Positions 24,301-33,299 of a stretch of DNA of 64,000 bases are shown here, in pieces. How positions within the stretch are numbered: position 1 is the stretch's first letter; every line of letters begins with the position of its first letter. The notes beneath the pieces are model-generated. The model searched no databases, was not told where the DNA came from, and worked only from the letters and a program-made list of their open reading frames with translations. The DNA is from Lytechinus variegatus. Its lineage: Eukaryota; Echinodermata; Echinoidea; Temnopleuroida; Toxopneustidae. The stretch lies in assembly GCF_018143015.1 (NCBI RefSeq), contig NC_054742.1, positions 13,809,632 through 13,873,631 on the forward strand, read 5' to 3'. The position numbers and the translations under genes are program-made.

Positions 24301-27300
24301 GGAAATAGATTAAATTTTTCAAAAAGTGAAAGGCACCACATGCGTGTCTGTCTCAAAGAAAACTTCATGAATGAGTTGTTTACTATTAAAGGTGTAATTT
24401 GACTTTCGACTGTAAGACTGTAGGCTGATTCATTCAAACGCAGGGGTTTAGCACTTGGAAGGATGCATAATACAAGCATTCATTTAGGAAAGATTTTTCA
24501 TTGCAAAAAACAACTGAAAGTTTCTTTCAAATTTCATATAATTTCTTTTGAAATACAAGTCAAAGAGAAGGGGGAACAAAAGGCTTACTTGTATTTATGA
24601 GGAACAGACAATGCTCTTTACCCTAGATGTTCAATAATTTAAACCCTATGTCTTTAGGTAGGTCTTGAATAAGTAGGTCAACTATAGTGACTTTATAGAA
24701 GATGTGATTCCAAATGAACAATCAAACCATTCAATTATTTTCTCAGGAAATAATCGAATAGTAAAAATGACATTTGTCCCAGGCCTAGACCGTCCACAAC
24801 ACCTTTGTAGGATTTGAATGTTGAATGATACCCTTTACCAAACTTAGAGAGTCCTCTCTTCTCTAACTGAGAGTATTAACAGATCAGTGCAATTAAAAAA
24901 ATCCACATTTTGAAAATTACAAAAATCAATATTTACTTGAGCAATGACCTACCTTAGCCACAGTATTACTGAATCCTTCAAATCCTTTGGTATCACCTAG
25001 CTCTGGAAAACCATGGTTGTACCAATGAACAAGTCGTTTGGCAAAGTCTAATTCATCTACCACACCAGCCCATTGGAGTATAGAGTCTAAGGTCAAAACC
25101 TGAAGAAAGAAAAATGTAACAAGAAAATCAGAATAATGCCATTGTGGGTCAATCTTCTTCATTTCAATTTAAGTCTGAAATGAGGAATGAGTCACTTTCA
25201 GAATTGCCATAGTTGATATTAATCAAATTCAAGTCAATTCAATTCACAACAAAAGTGTCCCCAAGGTGAGTGCATAATACGCCCACCTGTAAAATGGTGT
25301 TATTGGTCAAGCAAAAAAAGTGGAAGGTGGTGATAATTATATGAGCCTAGATTAAGTTGAAACTGAAGTTATCCCATTTACAAAGACTTCAGAAGGATAA
25401 GATGAAAATGTGTCACTGTGACCTTGACCTTTTGACCTCAAAGTCAATAGGCTTCCTGGGATCCATGCTAGTATCATGCATGCCAAATTATATGAGCTTA
25501 GGTTAAGTTAAAACTGAAGTTATCACATTTACAAGAACTGCAGAAGGGTAATATGAAAGCATGTCACTGTGACCTTGACCTTTGACCTTTTGACCTCAAA
25601 ATTGATATGCACCCTGGGATCTATGCTAGTATCACACACAGCAAATCATATGAGCCTAGGGTAAGTTGAATGAATTTATCGCATTTACAAAGACTTCAAG
25701 AAGATAAGATGAATATATGTCACTGTGACCTTGACCTTTGACCTTTTGATCTCAAAATCATTAGGGCTCTTGGGATCTATGCTAGTATCATACACACAAA
25801 ATTATATGAGCCTAAGTCAAGTTAAACTGAAGATATCACGTTTACAAGGACTGCAGTAGGGTAAGATGAAAACATGTCACTCTGACCTTGACCTTTGACC
25901 TTTTGACCTCAAAGTCGTTGGGCTTCCTGGAATCCATGCTAGGATCATACACACCAAATTATATGAGCCTAGGTTAAGTTAAAACTGAAGTTATTGCGTT
26001 TACAAGACCTGCAGAAGGGCAATATGAAAGCATGTCACTGTGACCTTGACCTTTTGACCTCAAAATCAATAAGCTTCCTTGGATTCATGCTTAGTATCAT
26101 ATGCAACGAATGATATGAGCCTAGGTTAAGTTAAACTGAAGTCATCACATTTACAAGAAAAAGTTAATGGACAGATAGACAGACAGACAGACATCGAGCA
26201 TGATACCATTATACGTCGCGTCTAGGACAGGCGTATTGGCAAAAGAGAAAAATTAAATGAAACAATTTAAATACAGTATATTAAATTGAATGCACCAGCA
26301 CTGCAATAATATAGAAAAGTACATTATGGCACAACAAAACATGACACAACTGAAAGATTTCAACAAATGATGAATGAAAGAATTAATTAGAATCAATTGA
26401 ATTAAATTTAATGTCAAAAAGTGGCAAACAGTTTTTTATCAGTTTCCATTTAAATTCCTTTAGTTCTATTCAAGGTCCTTCACAACTTATTGATTAATTT
26501 TAAAATTTAGTACTAAAAAAATGAGGTACTGAAATTTGCCAGATGGAAAAGATCCTCTTAGTTGCATTACAGGGTGGAAATTAAGTTTTTATCAAAAACT
26601 GTCTTAACACTTAAAGTAAGATAGCATTTTTAGTTTGTACAAAAACAAGTAAATACTATGAGAAAAAGATCTGTAAATTTGAGTTATTTAATAGATTGAA
26701 GATTTATGTGCAATGAAAGGACAGCTTGAATCACTATTAACCAAATGGCCCATTTTGGGAGACTAATGACGGGCTTTTATAATCTATCAGATGTTTTCTC
26801 CATCTTTTTCTCCGTTTTTTAATCTACATATATGGTAAGTAGTAAAAAATAAATGACTGGATATTACATTTTCACACAAGAATGGTAAATAAGTTAAGTG
26901 ACCAAGATTTCTTCATGAAAGCTTTGTTACCAATTGATCAAATGCAGTAGTCCAATCTCCCTTGGCCCATTGAAGTCTGTGTTTATCACTTATTTTCTGA
27001 TTCGGATGAAGAGTATGTTCATCATAATGGAACTTGCATTCATCTTCTGTCATCCAAGCTGTACACAGGCCAATAGCATCACCAATAGCAGCACCATACA
27101 ACAGACCTTATATTGATAAACAAGGAGAGGGGTGGTCAAATAAACTGTTTCATAGTACTTTTAGCTGAGAAGTTATAATATGATTGGAATATAAAATCAT
27201 TGAATTAAATTAAATGAATTGTAAATAAGAGTTAAAGGAGAATGAAACCTTTAGAACAATATAGCTTGTGTGAAAATAGAAAAATCAAAGAAACAGATCA

Positions 27301-30300
27301 ATGAAAGTTTGAGAAAATTCGGACAAATAATGAGAAAGTTATGGGCATTTGTATATTGCAATCACTAATGCTATGAAGATCCTCACATTGGCAATGCGAC
27401 AAAAAAGTGTGATGTCACTTGTGAACAATTCTCCCCATTACTTTGATATATATTTCACTTAAAATTTCCTCTTTTATCAAATCTATCAGTAGATAATGTG
27501 TTCTTTCTACAGGAGGGCATGTAATACAGATTTTAAAAGAATACATCATGGATAAAGAATTTGTATCATCATAAGAAAAAGCAAAAAGAGACATTTTGGG
27601 GGTATTTTATAGTCCACCAAAGGGAAAGTTGTTCACATGTGACATCACACATCCTTGTCGCATTGCCAATGGGAGGATCTCCATAGCATTAGTGATTGCA
27701 ATATTCAAATGCATCTCTTATTTAGTCTGCGGTAATCGTTCGTATGTTATTGTCGCGCATAGTCCATCATTGCTCTTTTGTCAAAATGGGCCAATCTCAA
27801 AAGAACCCTTAACGAAGCAACACTATGACACAAACATACAAGAAAGCTTGATCTATTCCCTTGTCCTTATTTATAATCGCACGCGATATCAAACCATTGC
27901 TCACTGTTTGTTCATCTTATTGGGTTATATCAACCCTTCGCTCGCCTTCGGCTGCAATTTACTCAAAGAGGCGAACAAAAAAATCGATATCCTTTGCATG
28001 TCATATTGATCCTTCGCTTACCGTTTGTTGATAAAATGATATGACAAAAATTTTATTTGAATTTGTTGAATTCGCATGCATTTTTCCCATTAGTCACCCT
28101 TCGTCCGCCTGCATAAGTCAAGTGTGAGGGGGTTTAAGGTTAAGTTTTCGAAATTTCGTCATTACTTCTAAAGTATATGGATCTATTTCATGAAACTTGG
28201 CCATGAGGGTAATCAAGTATTACTAAACACCTTGCCTGAGTTTCAAGTCACATGACCAAGGTCAAAGGTCATTTAAGGGTCAATGATCTCTGACTAAGTT
28301 GGGGGTATTTGTTGAATTACCATCATAACTTTGAAAGTTTATGGATCTGATTGTTCATATAACTTACACATAAGAGTAATCAAGTATCACTGAACAACCT
28401 GTGCGAGTTTCAGGTCACATGACCAAGGTCAAATGTCATCTAAGGTCAATGAACTTTGGCCAAGTTGGGGGTATTTGTTGAATTACCATCATACCTTCGA
28501 AAGTTTATCGATCTGATTCATAAAACTTAGACATGAGAGTAATCAAGTATCACTGAACATCCTGTGCGAATTTCTGGTCACATAACCAAGGTCAAAGGTC
28601 ATTTAAGGTCAATGAACTTTGGCCATGTTGGAGGTAATTATTAAATTGCTGTCATAACTTTCAAAGTTTATGGATATAGTTTATGAAATGTGGACAAAGG
28701 GGTAATCAAGTATCACTGACAAGTCTTAGGTCACATGATCAAGGTCAAATATCATTTAGGATCAATGATTGTAGTATTGTATCATTATATGAATGGTGTT
28801 TTTTGTGAATAATTAATTCATAGTCCTTTTCAAAGTCAGCACTGCTGCAATATTGAATCATGCAGGTGAGACTGAGAGGTGCTCCACTTGTTAGTATATT
28901 CACCCATAATATCAATTTGACAGGTCATTTTATAATGAAAATAATATTGATGTAAAGAACTCAAATCAGTTCAATTATACCAAACACTATACAGTTCTCC
29001 CAATGGAAGTGAAACACACTTACCAACTACCTTATCCATAAGCTCATCTGCTTCTAGAGTAGTAGCACCTGGAGGCGGTCTCAAGGGGGTGCGAATTCTG
29101 CTCTTTGTATTGGTAGTCTCTGTCAGCTCTTGGGCATACTGTGCCTGCGCACAGTGGGGGTTGGCAACACGTGATTGCAAGACGTCCCCTATAATTTTTA
29201 AAGAATACATAACAATAATAAATTACATCAACTTAAAAAAGAATGTCGCTTAGGCAAGCACATAATATGCCCGCCTGTAATGCGGAAAATGGAGAAAAGC
29301 AAGAAAAGAGAAGGTGGTGACTTTTCCTAAGACCTTCTGACCTAAAAATCAACAGGCTCCTGGAGCTCCATGCTAGTGTCATACAAACCAAATTATATGA
29401 GCCAAGGTTAAGCAAAGTTATCGCATTTATAGGGACTGCAGAAGGGTAAGATGAAAACATGTCACTGTGACCTTGACCTTTGACCTCTTGACCTCAATAT
29501 CAATAAGCTTCCTGGGGTCCATGCTAGTATCATACACACCAAATTATATGAGCCTAGGTTAAGTTAAACTACAGTTATTGCATTTACAAGGAAAAATAAC
29601 GGACGGACAGCGAGCGTGATAACACGTCCCGTAGGAGAGGCATATACATGTAGAAACCTACAGAATAATCATCTAATTTCTGAAAAAGCAGAGATTAACT
29701 TTCCTATCAATAGGAAAAATATAATTTTATTACATATAAGGAAATAGCTTTGTTTTTTAATCAAGCCATCAATCAATGCAGAATGGGCAGTAGTAATTTA
29801 CCTTTCACTGACTTTATCATATGCTCATTAAAATTTAAAGTTTTAAATACACATAATACCTAGGTGTGAGATGCTGATTACCTCTACATCGTTTGAAAAC
29901 ATTTCCTGTATTGCTCTTTTTCGGAATGTATCCATTTTCAGACTGCTTCCTGAGAAACTGCAATGTCTTCTCTGACCCTTCATCGCATATACTCTGAGGA
30001 GGAGATGCGCATCTGTTATTAGAAGCCAACAAAACTTCCATGATGCTAGACTTCCCAAGAGATGAAGGCAACAGTGTTAACAAATTATCCATGACATTCA
30101 ACTTATGTAGCGATTCCATGCCTCCTATATTCTCTGGCAGAGACTTGAGTTTGTTGCTAGATATATCCAGCTTTTCAAGCTTTACAAGATGGATGAAAGA
30201 ATCCGGGAGATGTTCAAGTTCATTATGATTGATGAGCAATGTCTTGAGATGAAATAGAAGAGAGAAGCTATCTGGTAGAAGAGTAATACGGTTGTGACTC

Positions 30301-31301
30301 ATATTGAGGTAGGAGAGATGAGGGAGACGGAGAGGTATCTCTGGTGGTATAGCGGATATATGATTGAAACTAGCATCCATGTGTTCAAATAATGAAATAG
30401 AGTCAACCAAAGCCCAAGGTAACTCAGTCAATGCTCCTTCTAATTCTTCACCTGCAACATGCTAGATGAAGAGAAATTGAAAAAAAAGAAACCAACAATA
30501 ATTAAAAAGTATATAGATATCAAGCTCAAATATCAGCAATGCATTAGATTTGGAGGAAGGGCAAGAGTCAATAATGGGAGTCGCACACATCATTATAAAA
30601 AAATACTCTGGTTATATGTATAAAGCACTTTTAACAGACATACACAATTTAAGCACCCAAGTGCTTACAGAAAAATTAATCGGTCATTTGATTCAAGCAG
30701 TCGTTCCCACACACAATGCATGCACATCCTCCTCTCCATGGGGAGTAGTCCAGCCAGTACTGGACAAGCTACCATGACTTACACATCCTAATGTGTGAGA
30801 CTTGGCATGCCTCAAACTGGTCAAATCAAACTGGATAAATTTTATCAAGCTCAAGACCCCCCCCTCCCTTCCTAAACCATGATACACATATATTTTGTGA
30901 TCTTGCTGTTAATATAGAATGGCCATACTCTTTGGCCCAATCGATGGTTATATTCATTCTTAAATGCACAGATGTAATGAGAACATACCCAATTTTTTTT
31001 TCTGCAAACAAAAATACAAACAACTTACTAAATTCAAATTCACACTATTATTGTCACTATTTAAAAAATAATTCAATCACAAACAGTGATTGTGTTGGTA
31101 TGTATTTACATGTATACCTTTAGTATTCCAAGTAATGTAATCTTGTCAGATGTAGCATATTCAAACTTTCTTGGTTTTCAGAACAAGTATGTTTACCTTC
31201 TGGTAATCACTACTAGTGATTTTTCTGGTCAGCTTTAGTTCTTTTCTCTCATCAGGTCGCACTGGTGTGAAGTCATTCACTTGCAGCTGAACGTTCCCCA
31301 T
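6188..31301 (-). CDS. LRR-ADP-ribosylglycohydrolase-like fusion protein, probable pseudoenzyme (8 exons)
   Basis: Exons in transcript order: 31197-31301, 29882-30461, 29024-29188, 26931-27106, 24953-25099, 22598-22815, 9291-9482, 6188-6380. All junctions are GT-AG and keep phase, giving 591 residues and a TAA stop. The start MGNVQLQVN has an in-frame TGA six codons upstream and a purine at -3. Residues ~50-210 hold five to six 23-residue leucine-rich repeats of the LxxLxxxxNxLxxLP type. Residues ~275-591 follow the ADP-ribosylglycohydrolase fold in order: YGAAIGDAIG, KGDWTTAFDQ, GFPELGD, DNSAVVRTAILG, THQDPRCQASC, QGGDSTYNA, and a WLDVKINALLDMMGL end. From family knowledge the metal site is normally TDD plus GGDxDT; here four of those six positions differ (T337, A338, T542, Y543), so hydrolase activity is unlikely. 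Role is unknown: possibly binding ADP-ribosylated partners while the LRRs dock protein. No signal peptide or membrane segment seen. The fusion rests on splice phase, not on transcript data. Confidence 0.85.
7140..7770. repeat. Diverged tandem repeat in LRR-ARH intron 7
   Basis: Three loosely repeated blocks share the words TGAGAATTGGTTAAA, AAGATTTTTACCT and GTTACCATG (or variants). Unit length is roughly 180-230 bp. Confidence 0.5.
8019..8602. mobile_element. Foldback element, AAAGGACAAGT family
   Basis: Long inverted arms: left TTAAGGTCAAGTCCACC, right GAGTGGACTTGTCCTTTAA. The arms carry TCATCAAAATCTGATGTAAA, ACAAAACAGTT and TGATGTCA in mirrored positions. No coding sequence. Confidence 0.75.
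8990..9235. repeat. Purine-strand GGAA/GAAA repeat
   Basis: Almost pure A/G on the plus strand, with a (GGAA)n core near 9035-9060 and (AAAG)n flanks. Open frames on the other strand here are low-complexity artefacts. Confidence 0.85.
9291..9482 (-). CDS. LRR-ARH gene exon 7
   Basis: Encodes residues 464-527. It opens with CQASCAFLSSLIALIL, which completes the THxDPRCxASC motif across intron 6, followed by a helical stretch. The exact motif continuity over a 13-kb intron supports this exon pairing. Confidence 0.85.
9840..11600. other. Intron 6 sequence without a recognised feature
   Basis: AT-rich intronic DNA with a short CT run and CACA run near 10070-10135. Nothing gene-like or clearly repetitive is visible to me. 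Confidence 0.5.
12216..13103 (-). repeat. 3' LTR of the Gmr1-like element
   Basis: 888 bp, TG...CA ended in the plus-strand reading (TGTTACGATAC at the left, TATATAACA at the right), matching 18142-19029 almost base for base. On the element's strand it contains a TATAAAG box (12718-12724) and, upstream of it, heat-shock-type TTCnnGAAnnTTC motifs at 12790-12802 and 12973-12985. Confidence 0.93.
13104..13120 (-). other. Polypurine tract
   Basis: On the minus strand the sequence GGTGGGGGAGG directly abuts the start of the 3' LTR, the expected position for second-strand priming. Confidence 0.75.
13317..17946 (-). mobile_element. gag-pol coding region of the Gmr1-like element (fossil)
   Basis: Parts in order on the minus strand: a gag-like region from 17946 with a SAP-like N-terminus and a charged coiled coil (~17575-17730); a CCHC zinc knuckle (CTHCHKSGHLKESC, ~16800-16845); an aspartic protease core (DTGAAQSL, ~16560); integrase with its HHCC zinc domain and DDE core (~15100-15870) and a GPY/F-type module (~14820-14950); reverse transcriptase with YIDD (~13960-14500); and RNase H (~13330-13700). 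Treated as a fossil copy: nearly intact, with about one break. Confidence 0.88.
18115..18132 (-). other. Primer-binding site, tRNA-Pro type
   Basis: Read on the minus strand, TGGGGGCTTGTCCGGGAA closely resembles the proline-tRNA primer site used by murine leukaemia virus. It is 9 bases inside the 5' LTR. Confidence 0.7.
18142..19029 (-). repeat. 5' LTR of the Gmr1-like element
   Basis: 888 bp copy of the 3' LTR and the one that would drive transcription. The same heat-shock-type motifs occur at 18716-18728 and 18899-18911, with TATAAAG at 18644-18650. The near identity with the other LTR indicates youth. Confidence 0.93.
19680..19750 (-). mobile_element. Decayed tRNA-derived SINE head
   Basis: On the minus strand CTAGTGGTTTGCACAATGG resembles a tRNA A box and TTGTGAGTTTATATCCC a B box with the usual spacing. 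The rest cannot be delimited. Confidence 0.45.
20340..20910. mobile_element. Foldback element, AAAGGGATT ends
   Basis: Inverted ends TTAAAGGGATT / AATCCCTTTAA. Arms share TCATCAAAATCGGATGACAA and its complement, TGAATATTCAT and TGATGTCAC. It is related in layout to the copies at 8019 and 45523. Confidence 0.75.
20935..21040. repeat. AAT/AAC/GAT microsatellite
   Basis: Imperfect (AATAAT)n mixed with AAC and GAT triplets; a poly-C run follows at ~21164-21185. Confidence 0.85.
21660..21960. repeat. Repeat shared inverted with 23540-23720
   Basis: AAATTGTGGACGGACGACA, CAGAATTGAAATCGGACTT and AGAAGTTTTGTATCCCCCAC reappear as complements at 23540-23700. Both ends carry a GAGCTAAAA-type terminus. 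Confidence 0.6.
22598..22815 (-). CDS. LRR-ARH gene exon 6
   Basis: Encodes residues 392-463 plus part of Arg464. It contains LADNSAVVRTAILGVPHF, matching the family's NGALMRTxxLG segment, and THQDP, the start of the THADPRCxASC motif completed in exon 7. Ends in phase 2 at GTAGAT, before a 13.1-kb intron. Confidence 0.88.
22989..23203. mobile_element. MITE with GGGGGGTGTTTCACAAAG ends
   Basis: Inverted ends GGGGGGTGTTTCACAAAGAT / ATCTTTGTGAAACACCCCCC, extending through AAGTATCACTTA and its near complement. The GC-rich centre contains GCGCACGTACAGCG. Confidence 0.8.
23540..24170. repeat. Tandem ACAGAATTTTGAAATTTTGA repeat
   Basis: Starts with the inverted partner of 21780-21960, then three or four ~150-bp units each with ATCTGGTAGGGCT-like, CACCAAACTTCTACACA-like and TTTATGCATAT-like words. 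Confidence 0.6.
24953..25099 (-). CDS. LRR-ARH gene exon 5
   Basis: Encodes residues 343-391, including DFAKRLVHWYNHGFPELGD, a strongly conserved segment of this ARH subfamily (FAxRLxxWxxxGFPELGD). Both ends are phase 0; the acceptor is TTCTTCAG and the donor GTAGGT. Confidence 0.88.
25265..26235. repeat. TGACCTTTGACCT tandem repeat, ~157-bp unit
   Basis: About five and a half units in LRR-ARH intron 4. Each has GAGCCTAGGTTAAGTTAAA, ACAAGAACTGCAGAAGGG (and variants), GTCACTGTGACCTTGACC and CATGCTAGTATCAT. The ends are CATAATACGCCCACCTGT and (GACA)n...TCGAGCATGAT. It contains several AGGTCAAAGGTCA direct repeats on the minus strand. Confidence 0.85.
26931..27106 (-). CDS. LRR-ARH gene exon 4 (ARH N-terminal motif)
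   Basis: Encodes residues 284-342. It carries the family signature GLLYGAAIGDAIG and the segment DKHRLQWAKGDWTTAFDQL. In active relatives the latter reads KGDWTDDTDQ; the two adjacent aspartates are Thr337 and Ala338 here, while Asp340 is kept. Confidence 0.88.
27233..27715. mobile_element. Foldback element in LRR-ARH intron 3
   Basis: Mirrored segments: TTGCAATCACTAATGCTATG, CATTGGCAATGCGAC and GTGTGATGTCACTTGTGAAC on the left reappear as complements at 27620-27712. The left end TTAAAGGAGAATGAAACC resembles the AAAGGACAAGT group. Confidence 0.65.
27715..28130. other. Intron 3 sequence, nothing recognised
   Basis: Contains CG-rich words (CGCTCGCCTTCGGCTGC) unlike its surroundings, but no exon or repeat could be defined. 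Confidence 0.4.
28130..28890. repeat. AGGTCA-rich tandem repeat, ~155-bp unit
   Basis: Four to five units with AGTTTCAAGTCACATGACC, AAGGTCAAAGGTCATTTAAGG and AGTTGGGGGTATTTGTTGAA. It is the reverse-complement family of 3440-4180; its right end GGTGCTCCACTTG complements that array's left end. Confidence 0.8.
29024..29188 (-). CDS. LRR-ARH gene exon 3 (linker)
   Basis: Encodes residues 229-283. It looks like a low-complexity linker (ends LRPPPGATTLEADELMDKVV) joining the LRR and ARH parts; the ELMDKVVG stretch is where ARH proteins begin their first helix. The split glycine codons on both sides fit exons 2 and 4 exactly, which is the main evidence that LRR and ARH are one protein. Confidence 0.8.
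29240..29645. repeat. Short copy of the TGACCTTTGACCT repeat element
   Basis: It has the same ends as 25265-26235 (GCACATAATATGCCCGCCTGT-like start, GACGGACAGCGAGCGTGAT end) but only about two internal units, so unit number varies between copies. Confidence 0.75.
29882..30461 (-). CDS. LRR-ARH gene exon 2 (leucine-rich repeats)
   Basis: Encodes residues 36-228. Repeats begin at FEHMDASFN, LSYLNMSHN, LKTLLINHN, LEKLDISSN and LHKLNVMDN, with LP at the expected place in most; MEVLLASNN starts a degenerate last repeat that runs into a PPQSICDEG cap resembling the C-terminal cap of intracellular LRR proteins. The exon has a CTAG acceptor and ends in phase 1 at GTAATC. Confidence 0.85.
31197..31301 (-). 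CDS. LRR-ARH gene exon 1 (start codon)
   Basis: Encodes residues 1-35, from MGNVQLQVN to SSDYQK, and ends in phase 0 at a GTAAAC donor. The ATG lies in the context GAAATGG. An in-frame TGA at 31317-31319 excludes a longer N-terminus in this exon. A glycine follows the initiator Met, but the usual Ser/Thr of a myristoylation signal is absent. Confidence 0.75.
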
Positions 31302-31319
31302 TTCTACTTCAAGCAATCA

Positions 31320-33290
31320 TCCACATCATTAGACAAAGGAGTAGATGAACTTAACATACAATGTACAGGTAATCAGAAGTTCTCACTGGAATTTAAAAGA
31401 AAGAAAAATGAAAGAGAATGCACTATTGTCTTTATAGAGATTCATATTCAAACAGTTTAATAAACACACCATTAGAAAGTGGCATGATAAAATATTCAGT
31501 CACAAAGTAAGGTTGTTGTCCCCGGTGTTGGCAAAGAGGGCTTTGTGAAATGGTTACTAGTAGCAGACAAGTAACTCACTATCTCTGAATTTAGTTCAGA
31601 AATTAGACTTATAACAGTGTTGAGAAACGGGCCCTGGTAGGATTTTTTACTTGTCTTTTTTAGCTAGGCCCGGGGCCTAAATTTAAGTTCTTAAATTGAA
31701 ATAAGTTATGCTAGACCCCTAAGGCTAAGGAACACTAATTTGTTTATAGACTATTCAAGTTCAACTTTTTTTAAATTTCCATCATTAACATTGAATACAA
31801 ATCAAACATAGATCTACACCATACAAATACAAATCAAATATGATTTGATCTAGGCTTGATCTACAATGATTAGGTTACAAATCAACTAGATCTACAAATT
31901 CCAAAACATTTGTATTTTGTAAAACTAAGGTCTAGATCCTATTTAAATAGATCTAGTTTTATTAAAAATAAAAAGATAGAGTCTAGGCCTACTCGAAAAG
32001 ATCTTGTTTGGAAATGAAGGAATCCACTTCTATTATTAAGACAGTTCAAATAATACCAGTGCTGCCAACACTCAAGCGTTGAGCAGGAGACTCATGCATT
32101 TCACCCATTTCTCACGCTTTCAATTTATGCTAATAATAAAATTCTCACACAAAAAATAGTTAAATAAAAATTTTTGAAAAGCGATTTTAATAAAAAGGCG
32201 ACCAACTCAAGAATCCTGGAAGTGCTGAAAAACTTATGAAGGTTTTCCTGCCTTTTGTGGAAAGCCTTTGATCTCATTTTGAGCACTTGCATGTTTAATT
32301 TTCTTATATCTGTCCAGAGAGTGATGTAGGACAGTTATTTTATCATTTTCTTTAACTTATTTCTTCAGCTGTTTTTCATTTCTGTTTCATCTAGATTTGA
32401 GTTCATTTCCATTTCTTTTCAGTACTGCCCTTGCAGTCGGAACTAAGGTTATTTGAATTTGATTATATTCAGTTTTCATTCATACTTCTCCACATTGGAT
32501 TCTTTTCCTCTGATTCTCTTTTGTAATCTTCATTTCTTTTCTATTCAGGTGTTCCACTCATTCCATCCCCCAGCTGACTCCTTAGTTTCTAATGCCATTA
32601 TTACATAATCACTCAGACATCTTTTATCACCTTCATCTTATTCTTCATTAGTTTAATATGATGAACTGGATTACTACATTTTAGTTGAGCTCTCCCATTT
32701 TCATTAATTTCATTGGTAAGCTTTAAGTTAATTTAAATAGTGTTATGTTTCTATAGCTACAAATTTGATGTCGGCCAGAAAGGCCTATGGTATAAGAAGA
32801 GAAGTGATTTTTAATAAACATATACACAGACACGACACAAGATTTCTTTGACTTTAGTTCAGTTTATTTGCGTCTTCTCCTAGTTTCACTTATTTTCCCC
32901 TTTGGTTTGATGATTGATTGATTTGAGCTATAACTTAGAACTTACATTATTTTCTACCTCTAAACTTCTAATTTTTACTACCTTACAGTGATATGATGAC
33001 TTTGATGGCTAATTACATAAGCCAACCACGTAAGTACCCCCTTCACCGTAACTACTTGTACGTCGCATCGACCTAGCAGAGGCGCCTACTGGCCTGGACG
33101 GACGTACGTACCTACATCTACATCAACATACATTTCAAAATTCGAATTGAGCTCAGCCTAGAGCACAAGGTTAGAGACCAGAAAAGAACTAGAGATGCTC
33201 GGCGGGTCGCGCAGCCGAGCACATGTATCCCCCAAACCCACCGGGTCATCTGTCATTGCAATATATAGAGCTCACACAGAAAAAATACAT
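31320..33290. other. Upstream region of LRR-ARH gene
   Basis: No protein-coding exon recognised. Notable are AGATCTA-rich sequence (31790-31990), CpG-bearing sequence near 33040-33120 (TACGTCGCATCGACC, GACGGACGTACGTACC) and a small hairpin TGCTCGGC/GCCGAGCA at 33196-33221. The promoter probably lies somewhere here, but I cannot place it. Confidence 0.4.
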
Positions 33291-33299
33291 TTATCATGG

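Noticed and set aside
27596-28009. 137-codon plus-strand frame
   Set aside because: Starts inside the foldback element and has no recognisable motif or splice context.
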